In this document: positions 34,444 through 46,500 of the stretch, one piece after another
Layout of the letters: each line of letters starts with the position of its first letter
Position numbering within the stretch: position 1 is the stretch's first letter
NCBI GenBank assembly: GCA_016490735.1
Contig: JAEMWC010000357.1
Location: 530,001-594,000 of the forward strand
Length of the DNA stretch: 64,000 bases
Direction: 5' to 3'
DNA from: Pachyseris speciosa
Lineage: Eukaryota > Cnidaria > Anthozoa > Scleractinia > Pachyseridae
Program-made: the position numbers and the translations under genes
Notes under the pieces: model-generated
What the model was told of the DNA's origin: nothing
The model's database searches: none
The model's input: only the letters and a program-made list of their open reading frames with translations

Positions 34444-34626
34444 TGTGATGAAAACAAGAACAATGTTAGAAAAAGTTAAGAGAAAAAAAGAAGCTGATGC
34501 TATGGCTTCGGCTACTGCTGCTGCTGCTGCTACTGCTACTGCTATTGCCACTGCTGCTACTGCTACTGCTGTTGCTGCTATGACTATGGCTACTGCTACT
34601 GCTATTAGGGACTTTCAGATAGGGCG
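34444..34626 (+). repeat. (GCT/ACT)n-rich trinucleotide repeat and flank
   Basis: An imperfect run of GCTACTGCT-type triplets at about 34,507-34,607. Its open frame gives Ala/Thr-only sequence and is not a gene. Confidence 0.8.
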
Positions 34627-34742
34627 GCTAAATTTTTCAAAAAGGTTATTTGTAATCCGTTTCAATCTTCTCCATCCTTCACAATCCTCACCACATTTGC
34701 ATTTATTCATGTCTCTGGTGTTTATCTTCCCTGAAAATAGTA
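34627..34742 (+). repeat. Dispersed repeat copy 2 (partner at 14,283)
   Basis: Shares GTTTCAATCTTCTCCATCCT and flanking sequence with 14,283-14,405. Confidence 0.55.
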
Positions 34743-34890
34743 ATAGAGCTTTTACCATAATGAAAAAGGTGAAAAGTAAGTTCAGGCCAACAATGGGTAG
34801 TTGACAATGATGACCATTGAAAATATTCCTTTTTATACTCAGGACATATATTATTTTATTTATTATAATTGTTATTATTATGTTTCTCAG

Positions 34891-34978
34891 TTTGCTGGCC
34901 AATACAATGGAGTCTTTGAACCAAGCTAGTGATACCCTTACAGGATCTGATAATGAGGATGCACTTCATGAGGATCAG
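34891..34978 (+). CDS. Coiled-coil gene, exon a
   Basis: The other two frames contain stops within the exon, so the frame is fixed as ...LLANTMESLNQASDTL. It ends CAG/gtaaaa in phase 0. It enters in a phase that needs two bases from an earlier exon unless the internal ATG at 34907 is the start. Confidence 0.5.
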
Positions 34979-37900
34979 GTAAAAGCTCTAAAATTTTGGA
35001 ATAAAGTTGCATAAAATAAATTTCCTTTCTTGGTGAATAATGGTATGTATAATCAATCAGTGTATAATTTGTCTTTGTAATAAAAGTCTGTGTGTCTATT
35101 AGAGAACTAGTCAGAGTACACAGAAAGAGTGTTTAAAAGTGGAGCGGGAGATCAGACCACATTTGAATTTTTGACTTGTTGGCAGGTCTTTTGTAAAGGG
35201 ACAGATTTGCTTGCAGTCTCTTAGAAATGAAAAAAAGATTGTGGATTTTTCAGGGCATTGCATGAAAATTCTTTATTTTTAGTCATTTATACTGTAGGTG
35301 TTAACTCCAACGGAAGTCAGAAACTTGGTGGATACTCGATGCAAGGCACAATTACACTCAGCAATTTTTTTATGCAACTTGCTCACGTTGTTGCAGAGTT
35401 GCAAGACAAGTTGCACAAAACATTGCTTAATGGAACAAGAAGCATTGTGAAAAGTAGACTGAACCAACTTCTACTTCTGACAGTGATTGCTGTACAGCAG
35501 AAAATTGAACTTCATCACAGCAAAATTGCAAGACAAATTGCATGGAAAAATAGCTTTATGTAACAGCACCTTAAACAGAACTTTCATGGATGTTTCCTTT
35601 GAGGTCCACTTTGGGTATTTACCGTAAAAACTCGTGTATAAGCCGCATCTTTTTGCTGAAATTTTGGGCTCAAAATCAAGGGTGTGGCTTATATACGAGA
35701 CCATTGCTTTCAGAGGGAATAAAGTGGCTTCTATTGGGTCATGAATAGCACTAAAAACCTTCAGCCAATAAAGATTAAACACATTGCTTTCAGTAGAAAT
35801 AGTGGCTCCTAAAGCTAAGCTTGTCAAAGGTATTTTAAGAGGTGTTTAATGTCTTAAGGTCGCTGTAAGTACATGAATTAGATTATCATGAACAACGTAA
35901 CTTTGATAAACAAGCAGCTTTTTTGCCAGAGTGCCTTTCTTCAAGTTTTTATTTTTTTCACAAAATCATGCTTGAAATTCAGGGGCACGGCTTATCTACA
36001 AGTGCAGCTTATACATGAGTGTTTACGGTATATCATCATGGCCAAAACAGTACTTTTTATTTAATATGTTAATTCAATCTGTTTTCTTGAAAATGTTCCT
36101 CAGTTCCCCAATACAATGGATCCTGGGAATCAAGGTGGTACACAGAACCCTGGTCCAGCTGCCCTGTTTCCTTGGAATCTTGAATGTGTTGGTTTGCCAC
36201 CTTACCCTGGTCTTGCTTCTGGTGATATAGACCCACCTCAGAATCAGGTATGTGTACTCATGTTCTTTAATTGTCAAAAATTGACCACAATCATGCTTTT
36301 AATTAGCAAGACCCAAAAATACAAGGGTGTAAGAAGTCGGAGGAAAGTGTCAAGAAACTTTTAATGAACTTTATTCTTGATGTATATTTTTGTTTTACAA
36401 CTTTTTTCTCAGTGTGTCTGTGATAGCTATCAAAATTACATAACAAAAATTGCTTTCAGTTTTCACTTAGTAAGTTAAATAGGCCAAGATTTTGGTTTGC
36501 AGGGTTGGATAGAATGCAATCATGTAGTTCTGTACTTACATGTTATTCACAGTTCCTCTCTTGATTGTTGAGAGTGAGCTATACATACACGTACAAGTAG
36601 CCAAACAAATTAAGCTGACAGCTAGGATCTTGAATGCAGACAAACTGAAGCCAGGAAACATGACTGTGAGGGAGGGGGAAATTAGCTGCAAAAATTTTGT
36701 ATTGCTTTGGGCTTGAGCACAATATTTACATACATATTATAAATTATATACTATGAATTAATATTACATGTACTTTAAGCCCTGGCCAAACTATCAAACA
36801 AAGTTGGATCCAACATCCAACATTGTTGGATGTGAATCAAGTTGAGATAGTGGCAAAACACTATCCAACATTACTAGACGAAACAATCTACTGTTACAAG
36901 TTGGCACAAAATTTAATTCAAAACATGGCACTAAAACCGAAATGTAAAGCGCATGTATAACATTACATGTAATGTTTACGGTACTAGAGCTGTTCGAGGA
37001 CGTAAATGACAATGTCAAGTGAGTAAAAACCTTGAATTGCTAAGAGAACAAGCTGAAAAGGGTATGTTCCATGACCACTCTACAGTTATCATTGCAAGAT
37101 ACACCCGCAATGATTAAGGAGATGATGAGAATGAACCCACATCAATTCACAGAAATTATAAACGTTATTGAACCAGACATCTGCAAACAGAGCACCAAAC
37201 TAGCCATTAGGGATTGGCTGGCAGGGCGAACGTGACTCGCTTCAGGATACAACTTTGTCGGAAGAGTGGCAAAACACTGCAACATTTGTTCATCGAGCAG
37301 AATTGTTGGACATAATATTTGATCAAAAGCGAACTCTATCCAACATTTGATTGAGAAAAAATTGTTGGACGAACATCATCCAACATGGGCAGCCAAACGA
37401 TCGAACAAAGTTGGAATGTTGAATCCAACTTTGTTCAATAGCTTGGCCAGGGCTTTACTAGCTGGGTTGTTTAGTTAGTAGTTTGGCTGCAGTAGTTTGC
37501 CACATTTTCAAGTGGCATATTAATGAATTGAAGGGCTGAGGGCGTAAACTACCTAAAAGTATGTAGAGTTTTAGGTGTTTTTTGTGCATATGTTATTTCT
37601 CGAAAATGAAGAAGAAATCGGTGAAAAAAAATACCGGACAATGTTTTTGAATCAAAATGCAGTCCGCATGCAAACATTTGGACAAATCCAAGCAAAATAA
37701 AAACATGGCCGAAAATTCCATATAGGCAGTTTATGCCCCCAGCCCTTCATGAAGTTAAGCTCATTTGTATGCGTACCATATTAATATTCATGCGTGAATT
37801 ATGTGAACATTTGTGAAGAGTAAAACTAAAACTGGAAATGAAATGATTGACGGGTAGAAAGGATTGTTTGATATTGTGACATAGACTATGAATTTGGTGG

Positions 37901-40900
37901 TTAAAACATCGATTAAGCTCATCAGATACAAAACTTATGTGAGTGCTGGAGCTGTGGATCGCTACTTATTAACTGCATTATCAGTTTGCCTTCCGGCCTG
38001 GTGATCGAAAGACGTAATTAACTCTGTAGATCCACAAGTATTTAACGCTTCAGGAAGAATCCTGTTAGCATTTTTTCTGTGCTTACCAAATCTCGATGAG
38101 ATATAAGCTTAAGTTGACTGTCAGGTTTTGGAGTACAGAGTAGAAGCCAGGCAGAAAAAGTCTGACAACAACTCTTATCTCAAAAGTGGCGTATCATTGC
38201 TAGTCTTGGTCAATTTCTCAAAGGTTGCCGTGCTGAAAGCTGGGTAAGCGAGAGTGGTTTTTGGGTTTTAGGCGAAAACTGTATGTTTGGAGGGTCTTGT
38301 TCTTTGCGATTGGAGCAGACAATGCACCCAGAATTCATTGCGGTCAAAGAAGGTGCTGTATGAAGTCAAAAACTCTCGCGGGGGGCAGTGGGTTGGGGCA
38401 GATTATTATTTGTTTCCAGTAAAAACTCTACCTTATAAAATGACTTTGAAAACTGTCTAGCTGCTGCATCGAGGTTTCCATTGTTAAATAAATTAATTTT
38501 GAAGAACGCATTTTTTGAAACCAGTCATGACATGAGATCCCAGCTTGCTTTTACCGTTAGCTGTGAAACAGTTGGTCGAAACCAATCCTAAGACTTCGGA
38601 AACTCTACAGAGAATTCATTCGGCACGAAGTGAAGTCTGCCGTTTTTGATGAGTATCTTGAACACAATCCATGGAAAAGTTGCTTTGGTGTGCACAGCAA
38701 ATATTGAAAGCAATATTAAGGTGGCTCCTACCGGTTTCCAGCATTTTCAAGCACTATTGTTTCGGTGGATCATTACTACCAATCTTTATACATAATTACC
38801 TTTAAATTGGTATCAAAAAAATGCCCAATTATTGGTTAACCAAGTTATGAAACTTTTTTTGACATAACAGGTTACCATAGCAACACCATAGCCTGTTAAA
38901 AACACCCCTTATTTTAGCTTTAAGTGACAATAACTAAAAAACGAGCTCGGTGACCACCATTTTTTATTTCTGGAAAATGATTAGCATAATGTAATAAAAC
39001 TCTTTGCAAAGTTTAAAAAAAATTGTTGGAGTGGATTTGGAGCCACCTTAAATTTTCGAACATTTAAGGTGGCTCATTTACAATACAGTTTTTCACCTAT
39101 CTGTCACTTGCACTCACCGTTGGATGCCATGTTGACATAGCTCTTGTGCTTGGATTTCCCATAATTATAAGGAGCATCGTTTGTTCGCATAGTCCAATCA
39201 GCAATCGAAGTTTGATTCAAATATTTAAAAAACGATTGCATTATTTGAAACGACTAACGGGTTCAATGTTCAAATAATCAACTCATTAATGTGATCTAGG
39301 GGGTATGCTTGACCTGACTTGACTGTAATTTACTACGCAACACAATGCTCTGAGTAAACGAAACACGATGGAAAATGGTGTATTCTTTGGCCTCTTAATT
39401 TTTGCCCTAGAACATCTGATTAACTCAGACAAATTTTTGGTGTAAGTCACCAACAGGAGTTGTTTCTTGCCAAAAAGTTTCTTCAAGTCAAAAAAGCCGT
39501 CTTTAATATTTTGTGATTTTTCAGCCATTAGCAAGCTTTTTGTGCACTGATTTAGAATCAACCAAGGCTTTTGTGTGCTGGATTTAAGATGTACACTGTA
39601 TTTAAGACAAACAACCGACTTTAGTGCTGTGTTATATCAGCCAAAGCCTCTCCGAAATAACTTAGGGTCAACCAATGCAACTAGGCGCTGTTTTCAACTC
39701 AGATGAGCCCTTCAGTTAAGCTGATTCGCACAAAAACAACCATGATTTCTCTAACTTTAACGTTAGCATTAACATTAACACTAAATCTAACCATGTCCCT
39801 AACCCTATCCCTAGCCCTAGCTGAAGCTCTAACCCTAACATTAAGTCCAACCTAAACCCAACAATAACCCTGAATCTCTACAGAGTGAGTGCTGTTTTCA
39901 GGTCAGACAAAATCTTTGCGCGCTGACTTGACTTTAACCGAGGCTACTGTGTGCTGTTTTTTTAAAGTCAACCATGAATATTGTGCACTGTTTTAGTGCC
40001 AAGCGAGCTTGTTGAGTGTTATGATTAAGCAAAAACGACACATTGCGCATTACGTCTAACTGAACAGAGACATTCTGTGTTCTCGTAAATTGGTTACGAA
40101 CATTTGGCACTTAGTTTTTCACTCAAAGAATACCCTTGGGCATTGTTTTCATGAATGTTAATTAGCATACTCCACCATATGAAGGGCTGAGGGCATAAAC
40201 TGGCTATGTATAGTTTTAGGTGGAATTTTTCTTTTTTTTGCATATGTTGTTTCTCAAAAGTGAAAAAGAAATCGGTGAAAAAAAAATACCGGACAATGTT
40301 TTTGAATCAAAATGCAGTTCGCATGCAAAAATTTGGACAAATCCAAGCGAAATAAAAAAACGGCCAAAAATTCCACATACATTAGGCAGTTTATGCCCTC
40401 AGCCCTTCAATTGTCCTAGGCTTGTAAATAGTATTATTGGATTTCAATGTGGCCAGTCCTGGTCGATATAATTATCTTTGATACACTGTGTAGTTATTAA
40501 ATATTTATTTCTTTATTTTATTTATTTATAACAATTTTACCTTTGCGTAGCCAAAGATCCCTGGTTTCTATTTGGACAAATATTGAAAATTTACTACAAC
40601 TACTTAGTGGTCCATTTAACCAAGAATATGCTTCAAGTCATTCATAAAATATAATGTTAGAGAATCTGGGCCCATTTATGTGTGTGCCACTCAATTCTGA
40701 CTTCAATATTGCTTCATAATACAATATTTGGGGATCAGGGATGGCGTCGTGGTGAGAGCACTCGCCTTCCACCAATGTGGCCCGGGTTCGATTCCCGGAC
40801 CCGGCGTCATATGTGGGTTGAGTTTGTTGTTGGTTCTCTTCTCTGCTCCAAGAGGTTTTTCTCTGGGTTCTCCAGTTTTCCCCTCTCCACAAAAACCAAC

Positions 40901-40978
40901 ATTTCCAAATTCCAATTTCATCTGCTTGTAAAGCGCATTTGACATATACACATGGAAAATGCGCCATATAAGTTCTAA

Positions 40979-41026
<48 letters not shown>

Positions 41027-42326
41027 TGTTCTTAATCTGTGGGACGTGTTAGAACCCATGTGTTGTTTGAAAAGAGTAGGGGTCCCTGGTGTGTATGGTG
41101 GCCTGTTTCTACTAAAATGTAGCTATAGGGGAAGGTTTGCAGTTACAGGCCTACAGTAATAGGTGCAAGCTGTTGTAGTGTCGCTGCCAGGTCTTTGACA
41201 AAGCTAATAAAAAAATAATAAATAAATAAATAAATAAATAAAAGGTCCATCATATCCACCAGACAAACAAGAAGACAAGAAGTTTAGTCTTTATTTAATC
41301 AGGTTCTGTTAAATTACTTCAACTAATTCTCTCCTTGGATAATTATGAAAGTTATAAGCTTCTAGATGAGTTCAGTTGTTATCCAAAGAAAGGCCTAGTA
41401 GGTTTTTCAAGTGGAATATTTTCTCCAGAAAGAGTGGCACATTGCCTTAGTACAGTTCCACCTTCTTGACATGAAATTACTTTTTTGTCTGCAAATTATT
41501 GCAATCATTGTGTTGTATAAACTAATTTCTTTCCCAACTTGATAATTACTACAAGCTACTGATTGAATAATGTCAGGTTTCATACCAAACTGACTAATAA
41601 TAGAAAACACTTGTCCTTACAAAAGTAAATAAATGTTTTGTAGTAGAAGCTCAAGTAGCTCAAGTAGTAGGCAGCAACTGCTGGCAAATTTTGCCTGCTA
41701 GAGAACTCACAGTGAAGTCCAAGTGTGAAGTGAGGGGCAATTAATTGCCTGTAGATGACAAATTTGCCAGCTGCTGGCACATTTTGACAGGGCTGATACA
41801 TGTATAAATAGTATATTATTGTTTTTAAGTGCAGAACTTTAATTTGGCAGCTTTGTTATGTCAAAATGTAGCATATGAATAGTCTCGTGGATAAAATATG
41901 AAGCAGGTTAGTGTACCATTACGCTACGAGGGATTTTGCACAGTTTGGAATACTGGCTACATAACGTCTGATGTATTGGCTTGGAAATGACTTTAAATCT
42001 ACAGGTTAGGCTTGAAGACACAGCTACCAACTTAGATAACCAGGACGATGAGTTACGAGAGCAAATAAAGAGGCTGGAGGAGCAAACAGACAGACTAGAG
42101 GAGCTGTTGAAGCAAAGCAAGGTAGAAATGCAGCAACTTCAAACTGAGCTGGGAAGATATCAGTTCCTTGAGGACAAACAAAGACGCAGTGAAAGACAGT
42201 TGTTGTCCAGGGCATCAAGCAGTGGTGAGAGCAGACTGTGTACAGGCATTACCAGTGCACATCCCACTTTGTCACACATTGAAACGCTTCCCAGTAGAGC
42301 AGCTCCTGATCTACATGATGATTCAA
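34891..42326 (+). CDS. Unrecognised coiled-coil protein gene, three internal exons visible
   Basis: Exons 34891-34978, 36104-36247 and 42005-42326 have good splice sites (TGTTTCTCAG / gtaaaag; TGTTCCTCAG / gtatgtg; AAATCTACAG / gtaagt). They join in phase 0 and 0, giving about 184 residues. Exon 1 codes for NTMESLNQASDTL with acidic residues. Exon 2 codes for NTMDPGNQGG then a Pro-rich stretch (LPPYPGLASGDIDPP). Exon 3 is a strong coiled coil (DELREQIKRLEEQTDRLEEL and onward, ~65 residues) then a Ser-rich tail. Exon 3 ends in phase 1, so at least one more exon follows; none was found before the LINE at 43.4 kb. The 5' end is not identified; exon 1 contains an ATG at 34907 that could be the start. 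I do not recognise the family. Confidence 0.55.
35620..36030. mobile_element. MITE with TACCGTAAA ends, in the intron between exons a and b
   Basis: Left end TACCGTAAAAACTCGTGTAT and right end ATACATGAGTGTTTACGGTA are inverted over ~28 bp with a few mismatches. No coding capacity. Confidence 0.65.
36104..36247 (+). CDS. Coiled-coil gene, exon b
   Basis: Exactly 48 codons between AG/ and /gtatgtg. The residues NTMD near its start echo NTME in exon a, hinting at exon duplication. Gly/Pro-rich with two Trp/Phe patches (LFPWNLE). Confidence 0.55.
36777..37455. mobile_element. MITE with AAGCCCTGGCCAA ends
   Basis: Left AAGCCCTGGCCAAACTATCA and right AGCTTGGCCAGGGCTT are inverted. The arms are filled with CCAACA/TGTTGG and ACAAAGTTGGA repeats. 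No ORF. Target duplication not resolved. Confidence 0.65.
37529..37749. mobile_element. MITE copy 1, TGAAGGGCTGAGGGC family
   Basis: Ends TGAAGGGCTGAGGGCGTAAA and TTTATGCCCCCAGCCCTTCA are inverted. The interior (ATACCGGACAATGTTTTTGA) is nearly identical to that at 40,180. Confidence 0.75.
37756..38715. other. Intronic stretch, nothing recognised
   Basis: Non-repetitive AT-rich sequence within the putative 5.8 kb intron between exons b and c. No motif-bearing open frame. Confidence 0.35.
38720..39047. mobile_element. TTAA-flanked MITE (GGTGGCTCC ends)
   Basis: Ends GGTGGCTCC and GGAGCCACC lie between TTAA at 38716-38719 and 39048-39051. A second partial end (TTAAGGTGGCTCATTTAC) follows at 39,069. 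TTAA duplications fit piggyBac or Kolobok-type mobilisation. Confidence 0.7.
39760..39880 (+). repeat. Degenerate CTAACCCTAA-like tract
   Basis: Irregular CTAACC/CCTAGC/ATTAAC hexamer-like units over ~110 bp, reminiscent of but far from perfect telomeric CCCTAA repeats. Confidence 0.4.
40180..40409. mobile_element. MITE copy 2, TGAAGGGCTGAGGGC family
   Basis: Same ends and interior as 37,529-37,749, with small indels. Two copies 2.4 kb apart in the same intron. Confidence 0.75.
40731..41026 (+). mobile_element. tRNA-headed SINE with (TTA)n tail
   Basis: The head has an A-box-like TGGCGTCGTGGTGAGAGC and a perfect B box GGTTCGATTCC. The body (TTGAGTTTGTTGTTGGTTCT, GAGGTTTTTCTCTGGGTTCT) is shared with 42,448-42,545. 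The 3' end GCGCCATATAAG ... AAATTATTATT resembles the tail of the LINE at 31,281. Confidence 0.8.
41205..41245 (+). repeat. A-rich (AAAT)n tract
   Basis: AATAAATAAATAAATAAA run at 41215-41242, possibly an old retroelement tail. Confidence 0.6.
42005..42326 (+). CDS. Coiled-coil gene, exon c
   Basis: VRLEDTATNLDNQDDELREQ opens a Leu/Glu/Lys/Gln heptad pattern to about 42,200, then a Ser/Arg-rich stretch (SRASSSGESRLC). Donor A/GTAAGT at 42327 is strong. Confidence 0.6.
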
Positions 42327-42447
42327 GTAAGTCAAAAGGGTGTACTCAAAGTAGTCTGACAACTGTACAGTGGTGCTCATCATTATATATGGTATTCATG
42401 GGAGATGAAACCACACATGGTTTAGGGGAGCAGACTCGGTTCATAAT

Positions 42448-42545
42448 TATGTAGGTTGAGTTTGTTGTTGGTTCTCTACTCTGCTCCAGGAGGTTTTTCT
42501 CTGGGTACTCCAGTTTTCCCTAGCTCAAAAACCAACATTTCCAAA
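42448..42545 (+). mobile_element. SINE body fragment
   Basis: Matches the body of the 40,731 SINE (GTTGAGTTTGTTGTTGGTTC ... CCAACATTTCCAAATTCCAA) but lacks head and tail. It lies just past the last exon found of the coiled-coil gene. Confidence 0.7.
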
Positions 42546-42601
42546 TTCCAATTTGATGTGGAATTTTGAGGGCGACAGGTTTGTCAGTCATAGACTGTTA
42601 A

Positions 42602-43014
42602 AGCCGGTTACAGACGAGCAAGTTTTCCTTGACAAGTTTTGACTTGACAAATTTTATTTGCTGGTATGTAAAGAAAAACTTGTCAAGTTTTTCCTTGACA
42701 AGTGCACTTGTTCAAAAACTAGCATGCTAGTTTTTGAACAAGTGGACTTGTCAAGGAAAAACTTGACGCATCGCAGAACTTGCTCGTCTGTATGGGTCAA
42801 CAAGGAAAACTTGTCAAAAAAATTGCCGTCCGCTGTGTAATTGAATTGCTGGCTACAGTGAATATTTGGCAAAGAAAATTTGTTCATTCGTTCACACCAG
42901 CAAATAAAACTTGTGAAGGCAAAACTTATCAAAGAAAACTTGTCGTTCATAACATGAGCAAATAAAAATTGTCAATGACACTTGTCAAGGAAAACTTGCT
43001 CGTCTGTAACCGGC
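42602..43014. mobile_element. TTAA-flanked MITE built of nested palindromes
   Basis: Ends AGCCGGTTACAGACGAGCAA and TTGCTCGTCTGTAACCGGC are inverted, next to TTAA at 42598-42601 and 43015-43018. A central palindrome around AGCATGCT (about 42,680-42,770) and repeated CTTGTCAAGGAAAACTTG modules fill it. Confidence 0.65.
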
Positions 43015-43040
43015 TTAAGTGTCACCCTCATTAAACAAGT

Positions 43041-43042
43041 CG

Positions 43043-43092
<50 letters not shown>

Positions 43093-43093
43093 C
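43041..43093 (+). repeat. (TTA)n microsatellite
   Basis: About 17 TTA units. It gives a Tyr-only open frame that is not a gene. Confidence 0.9.
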
Positions 43094-43395
43094 ATTATTA
43101 CATGTACATACTGTACCATCATATAGTATTTATGATGATGATGATTTGTATTAGTAGGATATCTTTGTACTGTCAGTGGCAAAAAGTATCATTAAACTTA
43201 AACTTCAAACTATCAAAATTTTATTTCAATGGATTTCAAGGTGGCATCTGTTGTTTTCAAACTTTTATGTCAAATCTTTTTTCGTCCATTAATTGCCTTC
43301 ATTTGCTGCCTTTGCTTTTTCAACAATGGCAGGTAACTTAATTATTGCATCAGTTGCTTTCAGTTGTGCCCAATCAATTGAAGCCAGGCAAGTTA

Positions 43396-43399
<4 letters not shown>

Positions 43400-43429
<30 letters not shown>

Positions 43430-43582
43430 CATACATACATACATACATACATACATACATACATACATACATACATACATACATACATACATACATACAT
43501 ACATACATACATACATACATACATACATACATACATACATACATACATACATACATACATACATACATACATACATACATAC
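43400..43582 (+). repeat. (ACAT)n microsatellite, tail of the adjoining LINE
   Basis: About 45 perfect ACAT units (TGTA on the minus strand), directly following the LINE 3'UTR in its orientation. LINEs of this group commonly end in short tandem repeats. The long Thr/Tyr/Ile/His open frames over it are artefacts. Confidence 0.9.
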
Positions 43583-46500
43583 TTTATTAGCATTCCCCGG
43601 GGGGCTTTTCAATACTAAGAAGCAAAGTACATTATGATAATAAGCGAATGAAATTATAAAAAGCGATCATTAAAATAATTATCTAGCATGTGCATTTTCA
43701 ACTTTTTTTTTAATGATGTTAAAGATAACTGTTTAAAGTCTTTGTCTAAATTGTTCCAGATGTTGACTGCTCTGTGGAGGAAACGTCGCAGGCCAGACTT
43801 TGTCTTACTTAGAGGAATATCGAGGGATTCTCTGATTCTAGTGTTATGATAGTGAATAGACTTGCGCTTTCGGAAAGGTTCACACAAGTATGTAGGGGCC
43901 AGGCCCTTGATGCACCTAAATGTCATTACTGTGTCTCTGTAGTGAAGATGCTCATTTACTGGTAGCCATTTGATCTCGCGTAACGCAGGTGTTATATGCT
44001 CAAATTTCTTGGTGTTCGTGATGATTCTCCACGCGAAATTCTGAACAGCTTGAAGCTTCTTGATGTTTGCAGCAGTTGTGTTTGACCAAACTGTAGAGAA
44101 ATAGAACAACTTGCTTAGTACTAGGGCAGAGATGATCGTGCGTAGTGTGTTCCTATCAAAACTGTTCTTTACCCTGTTTATTTGACAAAGTTTGGCCATG
44201 CACAATGAGGTAATTTGATGGATATGTTGGTCATAGGTTAAGTTGTTATCTAAGATTATTCCGAGGTCCTTGGCGCTGGAAACAGGTGTGATCTCTTTCC
44301 CTAAGAAAGAGATTGCGATTTCGTTAGGAAGCCTGCGCAGTAGTTGCTGTGCCCCGACCATTAGGAACTTGGTTTTTTCAGGGTTGATTAATATCTGATT
44401 TTTACAGCACCAAGCAGCCACACGTCTTAAATCTTCTTCAAGAACGCGTTCTGCAGATTCGGCATCTTTGATTGGAAAGGATAGAAAGATCTTAGAGTCG
44501 TCTACGTAGGCCTCGAAATTGCATACTTGTGGAGCGAGTGGAAGATCACTGATGTAAATACAAAACAAAAGTGGTGACAGTATTGCGCCCTGTGGTACGC
44601 CATGGGTGATAGGGAGGGGTGTAGATGTAGATGTGCCAATACGGACCGCTTGAGTTCTGCCAGACAGGTAACTCTTAAACCATTTCGTGGTTTGGTTGGT
44701 GGCGACAAGGCGCAGCTTCTGTAATAATATGGAATGGCTAATGCTGTCGAAAGCTTTTGATAGATCTAATAGTATCAGGGCTGACAGTCTCTTATTGTCC
44801 ATAGCATCTAATAAGAGATCACTGATCATAATATTAAGAGTCTCTGTGGAATGATATTTCCGATTACCACTTTGATGTCTACTAAGGAGGCCGTTACGTT
44901 GTAGATAATTGCTGAACTGTTGAAGTGCTACCTTCTCGCAGATCTTTGAAGCAACGGCAAGCATAGAAAGGGGGCGATTATTTGATGGCTCCTCGTGATC
45001 TCCTTCTTTCAGTAATGGTATGACTTCAGACACTTTCCAAGAGTTTGGAAATGTTGAAGTTGCGAAAGAACAGTTGATGATGTCTGTCAACGGGCCAAGG
45101 ATAATGGGGAGGCAGTCTTTGATGATGCGTATGCTGACTTTGTCGGGGCCTGGAGACTTATTAGAAGGCATAGATGATATAATCCGTTCGACTTGCGTGC
45201 AGGTAACTTGGGTGAAATTAAATAGTTCCTCGGACGAGGTAGTAGTCGTTGGTGGTGAAAATAGGCTTGTATCTGAAATATTGATGTTGTTGTCTATGGC
45301 CAACTGTGAAGCAGTATGAGCAGCGTTTCTCCCAACAGAGGCGAAAAATTGGTTGAAATCATTAGCAACTAGCTCAGTGTCTCTACTATACACCGGAGTT
45401 TCTTTTTCTTTGGATGGAATACAAGTATTAATTATTTTCCATAGAGATCCAGGGTTATCTTTGTGTGATTGGACTTCGGTGCGGATGTAGTCACGCTCGG
45501 CATTCTTAAGAAGTTGTTTTACTGATCTCCGGGCTTCCTTGTAGGCCTTCCAGACGTCTGCGTTTCGGCTTTGTCTGTAACGACGAAAGAGCTGATCTCT
45601 AAAGGTCATCTGATCCTTAATTTCAGGTGTTACGTAAGGGCAGGGACGACTGCGAAATCTGATCGACTTAATTGGTGCATGAGCGTCCAGTGTGGAAAGA
45701 AAATTGTCATTAAACGTTGCAAGTTTGTGATTCACGTCTTCCTCAGAAAAGATCGAAAGAAATTGGTCTGACTTGATTGTTAGGTCCGCGGTGAACAGAT
45801 CAGGATCATAACGCTTGTAACTCCTTGTTGAAATATAACATGGTGGAGGTTTAGGTAGTTTCAGCTTGAACTCCACGTATACAGGTAAGTGATCACTAAT
45901 ACGAGAGTTAATAACGCCACGCGCATGGACGAGGTCAGGAGATGAGACTAAAATAACATCAATCAGAGATTCACAGGTGTCTGTTATCCTTGTTGGTGTT
46001 GTAATTATCTGCTTCAGGTTAGTCTCAGACAAAAAGTTAGACAAAGCTTTGCTCTCTGGGCTCTCCTTTAAGACGTTACAGTTGAGGTCTCCTAAGACTG
46101 CAATGGGCTTGTTCATGGTAAGTGCTTGGATATAACTAGGTTTCAACAACTCTTCAAAACAGGACACAGGGCAATCCGGCGGTCTGTAGGATACGCAAAT
46201 CACGACTGATCGCAGTTTTCTGCATTGCAATTTTAGCCAAAACTGATGGAAATAATTATCAGATACATGGGAAATGTCCTTCAGTACAGTGACTGTGATG
46301 TCTTTGCGGATATAAGCGCAGACTCCCCCGCCGCGTTTATGTAACCGATCCTGTCTGTAGAGCTTGTAACCGTCGATGCTAACCTCAGAGTTGGTTACGG
46401 TGGTATTCAGCCAAGTTTCAGAGACGGTAATCACTTCGGTTTTATTCGCCGCGGCCCAATCCCTGAGCTCAATTAAGTGCGATGGACTACGGAGGGAACG

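Noticed and set aside
34445..34804. 119-codon frame rich in Ala and Thr
   Set aside because: It is produced by GCT/ACT triplet repeats and runs into a dispersed repeat; no conserved domain.
43400..43582. CRISPR-like array
   Set aside because: Pure 4-bp repeat with no spacers; eukaryotic sequence.
43289..43637. Long open frames on both strands rich in Thr-Tyr-Ile-His or Met-Tyr-Val-Cys
   Set aside because: They are translations of the ACAT microsatellite, the LINE tail.
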